The translations under genes were made by a program, and so were the position numbers. The notes below the pieces were generated by a model that was given only the letters and a program-made list of their open reading frames with translations, was not told where the DNA came from and made no database searches. A stretch of 21,060 nt of DNA from Clostridia bacterium (GTDB lineage Bacteria > Bacillota > Clostridia > Oscillospirales > CAG-272), in NCBI GenBank assembly GCA_900768535.1, contig CAAGDE010000113.1:1-21060 (forward strand). Reading direction: 5' to 3'. This document shows, one piece after another, positions 1 through 7,397 of the stretch. Every line of letters starts with the position of its first letter. Positions within the stretch are counted from its first letter, which is position 1.

Positions 1-30
1 CGATAAAACCACTAAATAGAAGGCTCAGTA

Positions 31-107
31 AAAGTTCTTGAAGATTCTTAAGAAACTTCTTCCAAGAAGTTTCTTAAGCAGGGTTTGGGACAGCGTCCCA
101 AGGTCTT
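31..107 (+). repeat. Module A double-hairpin repeat, copy 1
   Basis: Two perfect hairpins lie in tandem. Stem 1 is AAGAAACTTCTT (50-61) with AAGAAGTTTCTT (64-75) around a 2-nt loop. Stem 2 is TTGGGAC (85-91) with GTCCCAA (95-101) around AGC. The GGTCTT end stops 3 nt before the stop codon of the LRR gene. The other copies are at 13608-13684, 15784-15862 and 20586-20664, in the opposite orientation, and a stem-2-only copy is at 11464-11494. Being just after a stop codon it could act as a 3' end structure for the LRR transcript, but no clear U-tract follows it. Confidence 0.85.
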
Positions 108-110
108 CCG

Positions 111-1106
111 TCAACTGATATGCGTCGGCGTGTCCTCCAGCGTTTTGCGGTGGCGTTCGCGGCGGCGCTCGGCGAGGGATTTGCCGGCGAACTCGACGGT
201 CACGCGTCCGAGGCTCCCGCAGCGAAGGAAGAGGGAGCGCAGTTTTTTCAGCATATATTCATTATCCGCCAGCACGCGGATTTTTTTGCGCGAAAAGCCC
301 AGCCCGAACGCGCCGAAGCGCAGCTTTTTGAGGCTGTGCGGCAGGGCAACAACTTCCAGATCGCGGCACCCCGCAAACGCGAACGCGCCGATTTCGGTCA
401 GTCCCAAGCCGGCGGAAACCGCGCGCAGGCGCACGCAGCCGCGGAAGGCATTCCGCCCCACCGAGCGGAGGCTGCCGGGCAGATCCAGCTGTGAGAACGC
501 CGAGCAATCGCGGAACACCTCGGCGGGAAGCGCGCGCAGGGACTCCGGAAATTCCGGCACGCGGAGCGCAATGTCCCCCCGGAACATCCCCTCCCCCAGG
601 AGCGTCAGCCCCGGCTCCAGTGTGACATCCGTCAGCTCGGTGCACCCCGCAAACACGCCGGAACCGAAGCGCTCCGCGCAGGACGGAAGCGTCACCGATT
701 CGAGCGCCGTGCACCCCGAAAACGCCCCGTCCCCCATCCGGCGCAGGTCGCGCCCGAACGGGACCTGACGCAGGTTTCTGCACCCCGTGAATGCGTTATT
801 GCCGATCACGGACAGCATTTCACTGCCCGCAACCGTGCGCAGACGGACGCAGTCGCGGAAGGCATCGGCGGCAAGTCCGACCGCGTTCTGACGGTCGAGG
901 GTCACCGTGTGCAGACGCGCGCAGTCGGCAAACGCCGCCGTTTTGATCACCGAAAGCGTGGGCGGCATCAGCACCTCCTCCAGACGCACCTGTCCCGCGA
1001 ACGCGCGTTTTCCGACGGCGACAACCTCCGCCCCGCGCAGGTCGGCAACCTCTTTCCCCACGCGCCAGCGGAGCAGCTGCCAGCGCCGGAGCTTCACCCG
1101 CTCCAC
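111..1106 (-). CDS. BspA-type leucine-rich repeat protein (LRR_5 family), cytoplasmic
   Basis: The 331-residue product consists mostly of about ten repeats of roughly 23 residues with the LRR_5/BspA pattern: a pair such as AFAG, AFRDC or AFSGC, then a beta strand of the L..V.LP type, then an I/L..G/A..AF turn. Examples are NNAFTGC..LRQVPF and RNAFRGC..LRAV. The last 60 residues are basic (RRRERHRK) and lack repeats. There is no signal peptide, membrane segment or LPXTG anchor, unlike secreted BspA adhesins, so a cytoplasmic scaffold or binding role is inferred. The start is GTG, chosen because GGGAGG lies 6 nt upstream inside the end of the thioesterase gene; only one base separates the two genes, so they are probably translationally coupled. 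The binding partner cannot be told from sequence. Confidence 0.85.
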   Translation of the reverse strand: MERVKLRRWQLLRWRVGKEVADLRGAEVVAVGKRAFAGQVRLEEVLMPPTLSVIKTAAFADCARLHTVTLDRQNAVGLAADAFRDCVRLRTVAGSEMLSVIGNNAFTGCRNLRQVPFGRDLRRMGDGAFSGCTALESVTLPSCAERFGSGVFAGCTELTDVTLEPGLTLLGEGMFRGDIALRVPEFPESLRALPAEVFRDCSAFSQLDLPGSLRSVGRNAFRGCVRLRAVSAGLGLTEIGAFAFAGCRDLEVVALPHSLKKLRFGAFGLGFSRKKIRVLADNEYMLKKLRSLFLRCGSLGRVTVEFAGKSLAERRRERHRKTLEDTPTHIS

Positions 1107-1107
1107 G

Positions 1108-1851
1108 TCAGACCTCCCGCGCGTCCCGCACCGGCTCGGTCAGGAGCCGCGCCTCCAGACAGGTCGCGCCGTCCGCGTCCACCGTGCGGAACAGATGCTC
1201 CTCGCCGCGATCCAGGCGATAAACCTGCAGGGTGTGCCCGAACGTCGCCTCATGCAGGAAGGACATCGTCAGCCCCACCACCTGCCGCGACAGAATTCCG
1301 TCGGTGAAATCGCAGAGCATATCGGGGTAGCGCGTGTTGTTCATGTGCCCGTTGTAATCGAGGTCGGAGTAGACGATGTGCCGCTCGCCCACGAGCGTCA
1401 TGTCCTGCACCGCCGGCACCGGAAAGCGCACCGGCAGCTCAGGCAGGGAGATTGCCTCATCGCCCGGAAAACCGTGGTCAAATGCGGACGCGCGGAGCAG
1501 CCTGTGCTCGCGGATGTTCATCAGCGCCCAGAGCGACACGCCCTCCGCCATGACCTCCCCCTCGCGCAGAATCCGGAAGCACCGGGTCGACGCGGCGCCG
1601 TGCCCGTCCACGATCCAGGTCTCGCTGTCGAAGGGATCGTAGGCGTGAAGCTGGCTGTAAATCCGGATGGAAATGCGGCTGAGCAGGAACGCCAGCCCCT
1701 CCTCGTCGCGCAGACGGTCGAGGTTGCGGCTGTTTGCAGCCATCTGCAGATTCGCCGCCTCCTGCATATAGGTCAGAATCTGCGAGGGACGCACGCGCCG
1801 GTTCGCATCCGTGTCGTGCCACTTCACTGTGTCATGGTAAGAAAATTTCAT
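1108..1851 (-). CDS. Acyl-ACP thioesterase (FatA/FatB-like, double hot-dog)
   Basis: The 247-residue protein has the two hot-dog halves expected of bacterial acyl-ACP thioesterases (usual length about 240-250). The N-terminal half has YHDTVKWHDTDANRRVRPSQ (5-24), the strand plus start of the hot-dog helix. The C-terminal half has DYNGHMNNTRYPDML (165-179), matching the family's catalytic N-x-H-x-N-N-x-x-Y motif, with Asn167 and His169 as likely active-site residues. It should hydrolyse acyl-ACP to free fatty acid in the cytoplasm; chain-length preference cannot be read. The ATG start has AGAGG about 8 nt upstream. The DnaA-box-like cluster lies directly upstream, so its promoter must be within or beyond that cluster. 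It is followed after one base by the LRR gene. Functional assignment is good at family level. Confidence 0.88.
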   Translation of the reverse strand: MKFSYHDTVKWHDTDANRRVRPSQILTYMQEAANLQMAANSRNLDRLRDEEGLAFLLSRISIRIYSQLHAYDPFDSETWIVDGHGAASTRCFRILREGEVMAEGVSLWALMNIREHRLLRASAFDHGFPGDEAISLPELPVRFPVPAVQDMTLVGERHIVYSDLDYNGHMNNTRYPDMLCDFTDGILSRQVVGLTMSFLHEATFGHTLQVYRLDRGEEHLFRTVDADGATCLEARLLTEPVRDAREV

Positions 1852-1884
1852 TCGTATACCTCTTGAGATACGCCAACCGGAAAG

Positions 1885-2163
1885 TTTTCCACAGCCCTGA
1901 TGCGCGGAAAACTGACATTTCCGTCGGTTCCGCGTCCTGCGACACGCCGGTTTTCCACAGATTTTTCAGCCCGCTGAGGGTGTGGGAAAACTGCGCTATT
2001 TGCAGGACGTATGTGCGTAATTCACGCTTTTTTTCGCAAACGGGCAGGAAAAAACTGCCGGTCTGAAAGTTTTGCACACGGTTTTCCACAAGCTGTGGAA
2101 AACTTTTTGACAACTGCGTTTTCCACAGGGTTTTCCACTTTTCCACAGGGCACCGGTGGAAAA
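1885..2163. other. DnaA-box-like cluster, candidate origin or DnaA-titration site
   Basis: Six exact copies of TTTTCCACA are present: forward at 1885-1893, 1951-1959, 2082-2090, 2119-2127 and 2139-2147, and reverse at 2094-2102. Near matches are TTTTGCACA (2070-2078), TTTTCCACT (2131-2139) and the reverse of TTTTCCACC (2155-2163); 1981-1990 holds a version with one extra base. The boxes at 2082 and 2094 form an inverted pair with a 3-nt gap. The known DnaA consensus is TTWTNCACA, which these satisfy. No convincing gene lies in 1852-2208. Against a standard bidirectional origin: genes on both sides run the same way, dnaA/dnaN are not in the window, and no long AT-rich unwinding tract is obvious. 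Confidence 0.7.
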
Positions 2164-2171
2164 CCGCTGCA

Positions 2172-2188
2172 TCCCGGTGCAACCGGGA
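2172..2188 (-). terminator. Possible terminator after the lipoprotein gene
   Basis: TCCCGGT and ACCGGGA form a 7-bp perfect stem with a 3-nt loop, starting 20 nt after the lipoprotein stop codon. A run of four T residues follows only 7 nt later on the minus strand, so it is an imperfect intrinsic terminator at best. It would separate the parA operon from the box cluster. Confidence 0.35.
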
Positions 2189-2208
2189 ACTCTGCGCGCA
2201 GCGGGACT

Positions 2209-2718
2209 TCAGCCCTTTGTGATCTGCGCGGTTCCGCCCGTGCGCGTGTAACCGTAGCTGCTGCTGTTCCATGCCGTGATGTCGGTCCTGGCTGCGTCCT
2301 CGCGGTGCAAAACCAGGCAGAAGGTGCCGGACTCGGCAGCCAGACTGTCGGAAAGCGTCCCGAAATTCACGTCAACCCTCAGGTCACCGCAGCTTCCGTC
2401 GGGGCGCTTCAGCGCAGCCAGCTCCGAGCCGGAAAAGCGGTACAGCACCTTCTCGGTATAGCTGTCGGCAAACAGCGGGTCCGCCGACGCCAGCGCAAAG
2501 ACAATACTGCCGTCAAGATTTGCTGCCTTCTCCGCGCTGAACCGGCAGGACAGCGTAAAGCCGTCCTTGATTTTCTCCGGAAGGGTGAAGGAAACCGTTA
2601 CGGCATCGTCTGCAACGCTCCCGTCTCCGATTCCGAGCCTGACCTCGTAGCCTCCGCAGGAAGCAAAAAGCAGCACAGCGGTCAGAGCCGCGAGCAGAAA
2701 AGAAATCCGTTTTTTCAT
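2209..2718 (-). CDS. Small putative lipoprotein of unknown function
   Basis: The product is 169 residues from the ATG at 2718, chosen over an upstream TTG at 2739 because GAGG lies 5 nt before it and because MKKRISF begins a normal signal sequence. The N-terminus has a positively charged start (KKR), a hydrophobic core LLAALTAVLLFA and a lipobox-like FASC-G, predicting cleavage before Cys20 and lipid anchoring outside the membrane. The Phe at -3 of the lipobox is less common than Leu. The mature part is rich in beta-forming residues, has two further Cys, and matches no family I recognise. It is last in the parA-parB-serS operon, 17 nt after the membrane protein gene, so the two may work together at the cell surface; that is inference. 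Confidence 0.75.
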   Translation of the reverse strand: MKKRISFLLAALTAVLLFASCGGYEVRLGIGDGSVADDAVTVSFTLPEKIKDGFTLSCRFSAEKAANLDGSIVFALASADPLFADSYTEKVLYRFSGSELAALKRPDGSCGDLRVDVNFGTLSDSLAAESGTFCLVLHREDAARTDITAWNSSSYGYTRTGGTAQITKG

Positions 2719-2735
2719 CGCAACCTCATGATGAA

Positions 2736-3362
2736 TCAATGTTCAAAAATACCGAGTATCACATCGGCAAGCCCCAGAAGCTGCGGCAGGAACCGACAGA
2801 TCAGTACCGCCGCCGCAATGGTCAGAATCGTCGTCAGAATCAGCTGCAGCCGCCCGGAGCCCTTTGCATCGTAGCGGACCTCCGCCTTGTAGCGAAGCTC
2901 CTCCGGGATGTAAAACCGTGCGTCCGAGAGCGCCCGGTCTGTCTTTGCCGGTTCCCCTACGGCATCCACAGACCGGACAAGCGACCCAAGCGAGTTCCCG
3001 CGGTACAGTTGATTTCTAATTGTAATATTGTGGAAATATCCGAGTGCGGACAGGCTTTTTGCCGACTCCGCAGAGGTGCAATCCTCCCGCAGAAGCCGCC
3101 GGACAAACCCGCCGTGAACGGTCTTGACATAACAGGAAATCACGGCGGCAACGATCAGCCCCAGGGCAATGCCGAGGATCAGATTTTTGACGACCGATCC
3201 CGTCTGCGTGGTGACCGAAAAATGCCGGTATTCACCGAGGTCCACCGAAAAGTATGTTTCGTCGAAGTAGTCGATCAGTTCGCGGAATACGGAACCCCGG
3301 TACCATTCGAGCAGCTTTTCCCAGACCGTCCCGGAAAACGCCGCCGTCAGCGAAACGAACAT
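2736..3362 (-). CDS. Two-helix membrane protein of unknown function
   Basis: The 208-residue protein has two clear membrane segments, about residues 57-79 (LILGIALGLIVAAVI core) and 172-203 (LQLILTTILTIAAAVLICRF core). Between them is a soluble loop of roughly 90 residues containing basic stretches (KTVHGGFVRRLLRED). The N-terminal 56 residues are amphipathic with several aromatics and no signal peptide. No catalytic motif was recognised and no family can be named. The start is well supported: AGGAGG lies 5 nt upstream of the ATG. It begins 15 nt after serS and ends 17 nt before the lipoprotein start, so it is in the parA-parB-serS transcription unit. In other clostridia a small protein often lies near parB-serS, but similarity to those could not be tested here. 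Confidence 0.75.
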   Translation of the reverse strand: MFVSLTAAFSGTVWEKLLEWYRGSVFRELIDYFDETYFSVDLGEYRHFSVTTQTGSVVKNLILGIALGLIVAAVISCYVKTVHGGFVRRLLREDCTSAESAKSLSALGYFHNITIRNQLYRGNSLGSLVRSVDAVGEPAKTDRALSDARFYIPEELRYKAEVRYDAKGSGRLQLILTTILTIAAAVLICRFLPQLLGLADVILGIFEH

Positions 3363-3377
3363 GGCAACCTCCTATTT

Positions 3378-4658
3378 TTATTTTTTGATGACGTCCAGCC
3401 CGATATATTTGCGCAAAACCTCCGGCACCGTCACCGAGCCGTCCGCGTTCTGATTCTGCTCCACCAGCGCCGGGAAAATCCGGCTGGTTGCAAGCCCCGA
3501 ACCGTTGAGCGTGTGCAGATATTCGGTCTTTCCGTTTGCGCGCTTGACACGCATCATGCCGCGCCGCGCCTGGTAATCCCGCGCGTTCGATACCGAGGAG
3601 ACCTCCTTGTAGCCGTTCATCGAGGGAATGTTGATCTCAATGTCGTAGGTTCTCGCCATCGAAGCCGAGCAGTCGCCCGCCGCCAGCTTCACCGTGCGGA
3701 AGTGGAAGCCCAGTCCCTTGACCAGGTTCTCCGCGTTTGCCACCAGCTCCGCAAAGGCTTCGTCGCTCTTTTCCGGAAGGGTGTACTGCACCATTTCAAC
3801 CTTGTTGAATTGATGCCCTCTGACCATGCCGCGCTCGTCCGCACGGTAGGAGCCGGCTTCTCTGCGGAAGCAGGGCGTGTAGGCAAAGTATTTCTTCGGC
3901 AGATCCGCCTCGGTCAGAATTTCGTCCTTGTGAAGGGTTACCAGCGCCGTTTCCGCGGTCGGGAGCATGAATCTGCGCCGCTCGTCCTCAGCAACATCCA
4001 GCCAGTACACCTCATCCTTGAATTTCGGGAACTGTCCCGCTGTCAGACCGCACTCATAACCGAGCATATGCGGCACCAGCATGAACTGATAGCCGTTTCC
4101 GATGTGGAAATCGATGAAATAGTTCAGAATCGCCCACTCCAGGCGCGCGCCGAGACCGGAATAGATCCAAAATCCGTTGCCGGAGAGCTTCGCGCCGCGC
4201 TTGTAGTCGATCAGACCAAGGTCGGTGCAGAGATCCACGTGATTTTTCGGCTCAAAATCGAACTTCCGAGGCTCACCGAAGTACCGGAGCGGCTGGTTGT
4301 TCTCTTTTCCGCCGGGGAGCAGGTCAGCGTCCGGCAGGTTCGGCAGTCCCAGCAAAAAGGAGGTCAGCTGAGTTTCCACTTCCTTCAGCTTCTCGTCATT
4401 GGCTTTTGCGCGGTTGCCGAGCTCCTTCATTTCGGCAAAAATCGCCGCCGTGTCCTTTCCTTCCTTTTTATATTGGGGAATCAGCTTGGTGGTTCTGTTC
4501 TGCTCCGCCTTCAGTGCCTCGGTTTCGGCGATCAGCGCGCGGCGCTCGCCGTCCAGACGGATGATGTTTTCCACGTCCTCTCTGGCGTCCTTCCCTTTTG
4601 CCGCAAGACGGGCAACCACCTCGTCCGGGCATTCCTTGATATATTTGATGTCGATCAT
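3378..4658 (-). CDS. serS: Serine--tRNA ligase
   Basis: The 426-residue protein has the usual bacterial SerRS length and layout. An N-terminal helical arm (about 30-105, charged and coiled-coil-like) holds the tRNA-Ser long arm and the class II catalytic core follows. Motif 2 is FRREAGS (264-270) followed by the loop RADERGMVRGHQF; motif 3 is GSGLATSRIFPALVE (386-400). The serine-binding TAE signature reads TAETALVTLH (234-243) where most bacterial enzymes have TAEVPLTN, so this is a somewhat divergent type. It charges tRNA-Ser in the cytoplasm. The ATG at 4658 was chosen because MIDIKYI is the typical SerRS start and AAAGGA lies 8 nt upstream; an open frame continues 31 codons further into parB but is not SerRS-like. 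Only 4 nt separate it from the parB stop. Confidence 0.95.
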   Translation of the reverse strand: MIDIKYIKECPDEVVARLAAKGKDAREDVENIIRLDGERRALIAETEALKAEQNRTTKLIPQYKKEGKDTAAIFAEMKELGNRAKANDEKLKEVETQLTSFLLGLPNLPDADLLPGGKENNQPLRYFGEPRKFDFEPKNHVDLCTDLGLIDYKRGAKLSGNGFWIYSGLGARLEWAILNYFIDFHIGNGYQFMLVPHMLGYECGLTAGQFPKFKDEVYWLDVAEDERRRFMLPTAETALVTLHKDEILTEADLPKKYFAYTPCFRREAGSYRADERGMVRGHQFNKVEMVQYTLPEKSDEAFAELVANAENLVKGLGFHFRTVKLAAGDCSASMARTYDIEINIPSMNGYKEVSSVSNARDYQARRGMMRVKRANGKTEYLHTLNGSGLATSRIFPALVEQNQNADGSVTVPEVLRKYIGLDVIKK

Positions 4659-4662
4659 GATT

Positions 4663-5589
4663 TCAGTCCTTTCTGTCGTAGGAATCGTCGTTCTCGGCAG
4701 GGAAAAAGTCCTTGCCGCAAAGGGTGCGCAGCAGATCCTCCAGGTCTTCATCGTCCGAATAGGAGACCTCCAGCACCTTCTTTTTCGGTGACTGTACGAT
4801 CTTTACCTTTCTGCCGATGGCGGAAAGTGCGCGGCGTTCAATGTCTTTGATGTAGCTTTTTTTCTGAATTTCTTCGTTCGACTGCGGCATTGCGTTCCCC
4901 GGCTCGTAGTTGAGCAGCCGGATGGTCTTCTCCACATCCCGCACGGAGAGGTCTTTTTCGATGATTTTGTTCGCCAAAGTGACCATATGTTCGGGATTTT
5001 TCAGCCCCAGCAGTGCCCGCGCGTGCCCGGCGGACAGCTTTCCGGTCTTCACCATCTCCAATACTTCGTCCGGCAGATCGAGCAGACGAAGCAGGTTGGC
5101 AATTGCCGAGCGGCTTTTTCCGACCTGACGGGAGACTTCCTCCTGCGTCAGATGAAAGCCGTCCAGCAGGGTCTGATACGCCAGCGCTTCTTCAATCGGG
5201 TTCAAATCCTCGCGCTGAACGTTCTCAATCACCGAAACCTGTGCGGCTTTCAGGTCGTCTCCTTCCAGAATCACCGCAGGAATTTCGCTGAGCCCCGCCA
5301 TTTTTGCGGCTCTCCAGCGGCGTTCGCCGGCAAGAATTTCATATGTTCCCTCGGCGGACTTGTTTTCCCTGACCACAATCGGCTGAATGACCCCGAATTG
5401 CGCAATGGAATCCGCCAATGCTTCCAGGGGTTCGTGGTCAAAGGTCTTTCTCGGCTGATCGCTCCGCGGCTCAATCTCGGAAATCCGGAGCATCGTTGCG
5501 GCGGAGGATGCGGCTGTCGATTCGGCAGGCGGTGTGTTATCAAACATCAGGGAGTAGAAATCTCTACCGATTGCGTTTCTTTTTGCCAT
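4663..5589 (-). CDS. parB: Chromosome partition protein ParB (Spo0J)
   Basis: The 308-residue protein has the ParB order: an N-terminal CTP-binding/CTPase domain with GERRWRA (88-94) and ENVQREDLN (122-130), a central helix-turn-helix (about 147-171, LTQEEVSRQVGKSRSAIANL) for parS binding, and a C-terminal dimerisation segment ending in acidic residues. Known ParB proteins load at parS as CTP-dependent clamps, spread along DNA and recruit condensin (SMC). Here five parS sites lie just upstream of parA. The ATG at 5589 was preferred over the overlapping GTG at 5592 because GGGAGG is 7 nt from the ATG. It starts 20 nt after parA. Confidence 0.97.
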   Translation of the reverse strand: MAKRNAIGRDFYSLMFDNTPPAESTAASSAATMLRISEIEPRSDQPRKTFDHEPLEALADSIAQFGVIQPIVVRENKSAEGTYEILAGERRWRAAKMAGLSEIPAVILEGDDLKAAQVSVIENVQREDLNPIEEALAYQTLLDGFHLTQEEVSRQVGKSRSAIANLLRLLDLPDEVLEMVKTGKLSAGHARALLGLKNPEHMVTLANKIIEKDLSVRDVEKTIRLLNYEPGNAMPQSNEEIQKKSYIKDIERRALSAIGRKVKIVQSPKKKVLEVSYSDDEDLEDLLRTLCGKDFFPAENDDSYDRKD

Positions 5590-5609
5590 CACAGAACCTC
5601 CCGCTTGCG

Positions 5610-6371
5610 TCAGATGCGCTCAACCAGCTCTTTGGCGACATTCATGTACTCTTTTGCGCCTTTGGAGCGTTTTCCGTGGTAATAAACCGGCATTCCGAAG
5701 CCGGGAGCCTCGGAAATCTTGACGTTTCTGGAGATAGTTGTCTCAAACAGACGGTCGGCATAGTGCTTTTTCAGCTCGTTGATGACCTGAACCGAGAGCA
5801 GCAGCCTGCCGTTGTACATGGTAATCAGGATGCCTGTGACGTTCAGATCCTTATTATAATGCTGTTTGATGCGGCTGATGGTAAACATCAACTGCGAAAG
5901 TCCCTCCAGTGCGAGAAATTCGCACTGCATCGGAATCACCACGCCGTCGCTGGCGGTCAGCGAGTTGACGGTCAGCATTCCGAGAGAAGGCGGGCAGTCC
6001 ACGATGATGTAGTCGTAGGTTTCCTTTGCTTTTGCGAGCTTGTTTTTCATGACGTATTCGCCGTTTTCGGTGTTTCCAAGCTCATATTCGGCGCGGGCAA
6101 GCGTTGTGTGCGTTGGGATAATGGAAAGATTGTCAAAGTGCGTTTGAATGATGGCGTCCTCGGCGGTCAAATCGGTGGTCAGAACCTCAAAAATGGTGTT
6201 TTTCAGGTTCTTTTTCATCAATCCGACGCCGCTGGTCGCATTTCCCTGCGGATCCAGGTCGATCAGCAGGACTTTATATCCCAGTACGCCGAGCGAAGCG
6301 GCGATGTTGACTGCGGAAGTTGTCTTTCCAACGCCGCCTTTCTGATTGCAAAACGAGATCATTTTTCCCAT
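5610..6371 (-). CDS. parA: Chromosome partition ATPase ParA (Soj)
   Basis: The 253-residue deviant-Walker ATPase has KGGVGKTT (11-18) with the signature lysine of the MinD/ParA family, a DLDPQGN switch (about 38-44) and IIVDCPPSLG (Walker B, about 122-131). The length is that of chromosomal Soj rather than the longer plasmid ParA with an N-terminal DNA-binding domain. It binds DNA non-specifically as an ATP dimer and is stimulated by ParB to move or separate origins; in Bacillus it also regulates DnaA, which is relevant given the DnaA-box-like cluster 3.5 kb downstream. The ATG at 6371 was chosen; its AAAGGA is about 12 nt away, a rather long spacing. A good promoter lies at 6422-6450 and parS sites lie directly behind it, so ParB spreading could repress its own operon (inference). 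Confidence 0.97.
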   Translation of the reverse strand: MGKMISFCNQKGGVGKTTSAVNIAASLGVLGYKVLLIDLDPQGNATSGVGLMKKNLKNTIFEVLTTDLTAEDAIIQTHFDNLSIIPTHTTLARAEYELGNTENGEYVMKNKLAKAKETYDYIIVDCPPSLGMLTVNSLTASDGVVIPMQCEFLALEGLSQLMFTISRIKQHYNKDLNVTGILITMYNGRLLLSVQVINELKKHYADRLFETTISRNVKISEAPGFGMPVYYHGKRSKGAKEYMNVAKELVERI

Positions 6372-6421
6372 CTGTTTTCTACTTCCTTTCTGAATTCAGG
6401 ATGACGGTTTTTACTGACTCT

Positions 6422-6450
6422 ATTATACCACAATCCGGAAAAAAATACAA
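6422..6450 (-). promoter_or_regulatory. Predicted sigma-A promoter of parA operon
   Basis: On the minus strand a perfect TATAAT (6422-6427) is preceded by a 17-nt spacer and TTGTAT (6445-6450), which keeps the TTG core of the -35 box. Transcription would begin near 6415, giving a leader of about 44 nt. The nearest parS site is about 40 bp upstream of the -35 box. Confidence 0.65.
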
Positions 6451-6490
6451 GAGCTTTCGATATATTTTACAAATTTTTTATTCGTGAAAA

Positions 6491-6655
6491 CGTTTCACGT
6501 GAAACAAAGCCAAGCGGTAAGGCGACCACGAAATGTTTCACGTGAAACAACCGAACGCGTCTAAAAATGTTTCACGTGAAACAATCGAACACGCCTACAA
6601 AAAATGTTTCACGTGAAACATTTTTCCGAGAAGGTCGGATGTTTCACGTGAAACA
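6491..6655. promoter_or_regulatory. parS cluster, five ParB-binding sites
   Basis: Four perfect 16-bp parS sequences, TGTTTCACGTGAAACA, occur at 6534-6549, 6568-6583, 6605-6620 and 6640-6655. A fifth at 6491-6506 differs only in its first base (C for T). Start-to-start spacings are 43, 34, 37 and 35 bp. This exact palindrome is the established Spo0J/ParB site of Firmicutes and many other bacteria. All five lie in the 290-bp gap between rsmG and parA, next to the genes for the proteins that use them. Confidence 0.98.
6600..6625. terminator. Extended parS palindrome, possible rsmG terminator
   Basis: The fourth parS site is embedded in a perfect 26-bp palindrome with five A residues on the left and five T residues on the right. 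As RNA it would fold into a hairpin with an 11-bp stem ending in U residues, so it could terminate the ahcY-mnmG-rsmG transcript 37-60 nt after the rsmG stop. The dual role is inference; the stem is AT-rich and would be weak. Confidence 0.35.
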
Positions 6656-6661
6656 ATTTGT

Positions 6662-7390
6662 TTATAGCGGCTTTTTCAGCATCGCGGCGTACTGCCGGGG
6701 ATATTCCGGCGGCGTGGCGGCAACCTTTTGAATGTGAATGACGGTGCGGTTTTCCGATTTATCGCACCCGGACAGCAAAATGTGTCGAATTTCCCGGATT
6801 TCCCCGCCGAGAATTTGAATCGCCTTCCCTGCATCACGCAGTTCCTCGTCTCCTGCTGCACCTTTGAGAGCGATCAGACTCCCACCAATCTTGATATAGG
6901 GCAGAATCAGCTCAACCAGAACGGACAATTTTGCAACCGCCCGGCTTGTGCCGACATCAAAGGCACCCTTATACCTTGCCATCGATTTGTCCTCCGCCCT
7001 GGCACAAATTGGCCGGATGTTGTGCAAATGCAGCTGCCCGGCGGCGTTTTTGACAAAGTCGATCTTCTTCGCGGTGCTGTCCAATGCGGTAATCTGCAGA
7101 TCCGGACGTGCGATTGCCAGCGGAACGGTCGGAAAACCGCCTCCGCAGCCGACATCCAGCACGGTTGCGCCTGCCCGGAAGAAGGGTTCCGCAAGCAGGC
7201 AGTCTGCGTAGTGCTTGGCGATGATCTCCGGGACCTCGCGGATTGCGGTCAGGTTGGTATGCGCGTTTGCTTCCTGCAATAGCGTCGTAAACGCTTCAAA
7301 TTGACGCATAATCGGCTCCGAACAGAAGCGTGTCAGCTGATTTTTCTCGAAAATAATGCAAAACAGATCACAGAATGATTGCGTATCCAA
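6662..7390 (-). CDS. rsmG: 16S rRNA (guanine-527-N7) methyltransferase RsmG (GidB)
   Basis: The 242-residue protein matches Gram-positive RsmG in length (about 239). The N-terminal helical part carries HTNLTAI (44-50) and KHYADCLL (59-66), both typical of the family. The SAM-binding loop is LDVGCGGGFPTVPLAI (78-93), and a later segment TSRAVAKLSVLVELILPYIK is also characteristic. It methylates G527 of 16S rRNA using SAM; loss gives low-level streptomycin resistance in other bacteria. The start is TTG, chosen because AAGGAGG (7398-7404) lies 7 nt upstream; an ATG at 7395 is in another frame and too close to that site. It follows mnmG by 16 nt, the usual gene pair. Confidence 0.95.
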   Translation of the reverse strand: MDTQSFCDLFCIIFEKNQLTRFCSEPIMRQFEAFTTLLQEANAHTNLTAIREVPEIIAKHYADCLLAEPFFRAGATVLDVGCGGGFPTVPLAIARPDLQITALDSTAKKIDFVKNAAGQLHLHNIRPICARAEDKSMARYKGAFDVGTSRAVAKLSVLVELILPYIKIGGSLIALKGAAGDEELRDAGKAIQILGGEIREIRHILLSGCDKSENRTVIHIQKVAATPPEYPRQYAAMLKKPL

Positions 7391-7397
7391 TGCATTT

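Noticed and set aside
1832..2272. Open frame on the minus strand through the DnaA-box-like cluster
   Set aside because: It overlaps the start of the thioesterase and the end of the lipoprotein gene, and its peptide repeats follow the boxes (GLWKTFR, PVEKWKTLWKTQ); no family resemblance.
2739..4850. Long open frame on the plus strand opposite serS and parB (and similar ones at 9343-10716, 11342-13156 and 16879-19248)
   Set aside because: Each lies antisense to a well-supported conserved gene, has biased His/Arg/Gln-rich composition and no recognisable domain; they are codon shadows in GC-rich DNA.
6372..6661. Noc-binding sites or a noc gene near parAB
   Set aside because: The palindromes contain the CACGTG core of parS, not the CCCGGG core of Noc sites, and no second parB-like gene is present.
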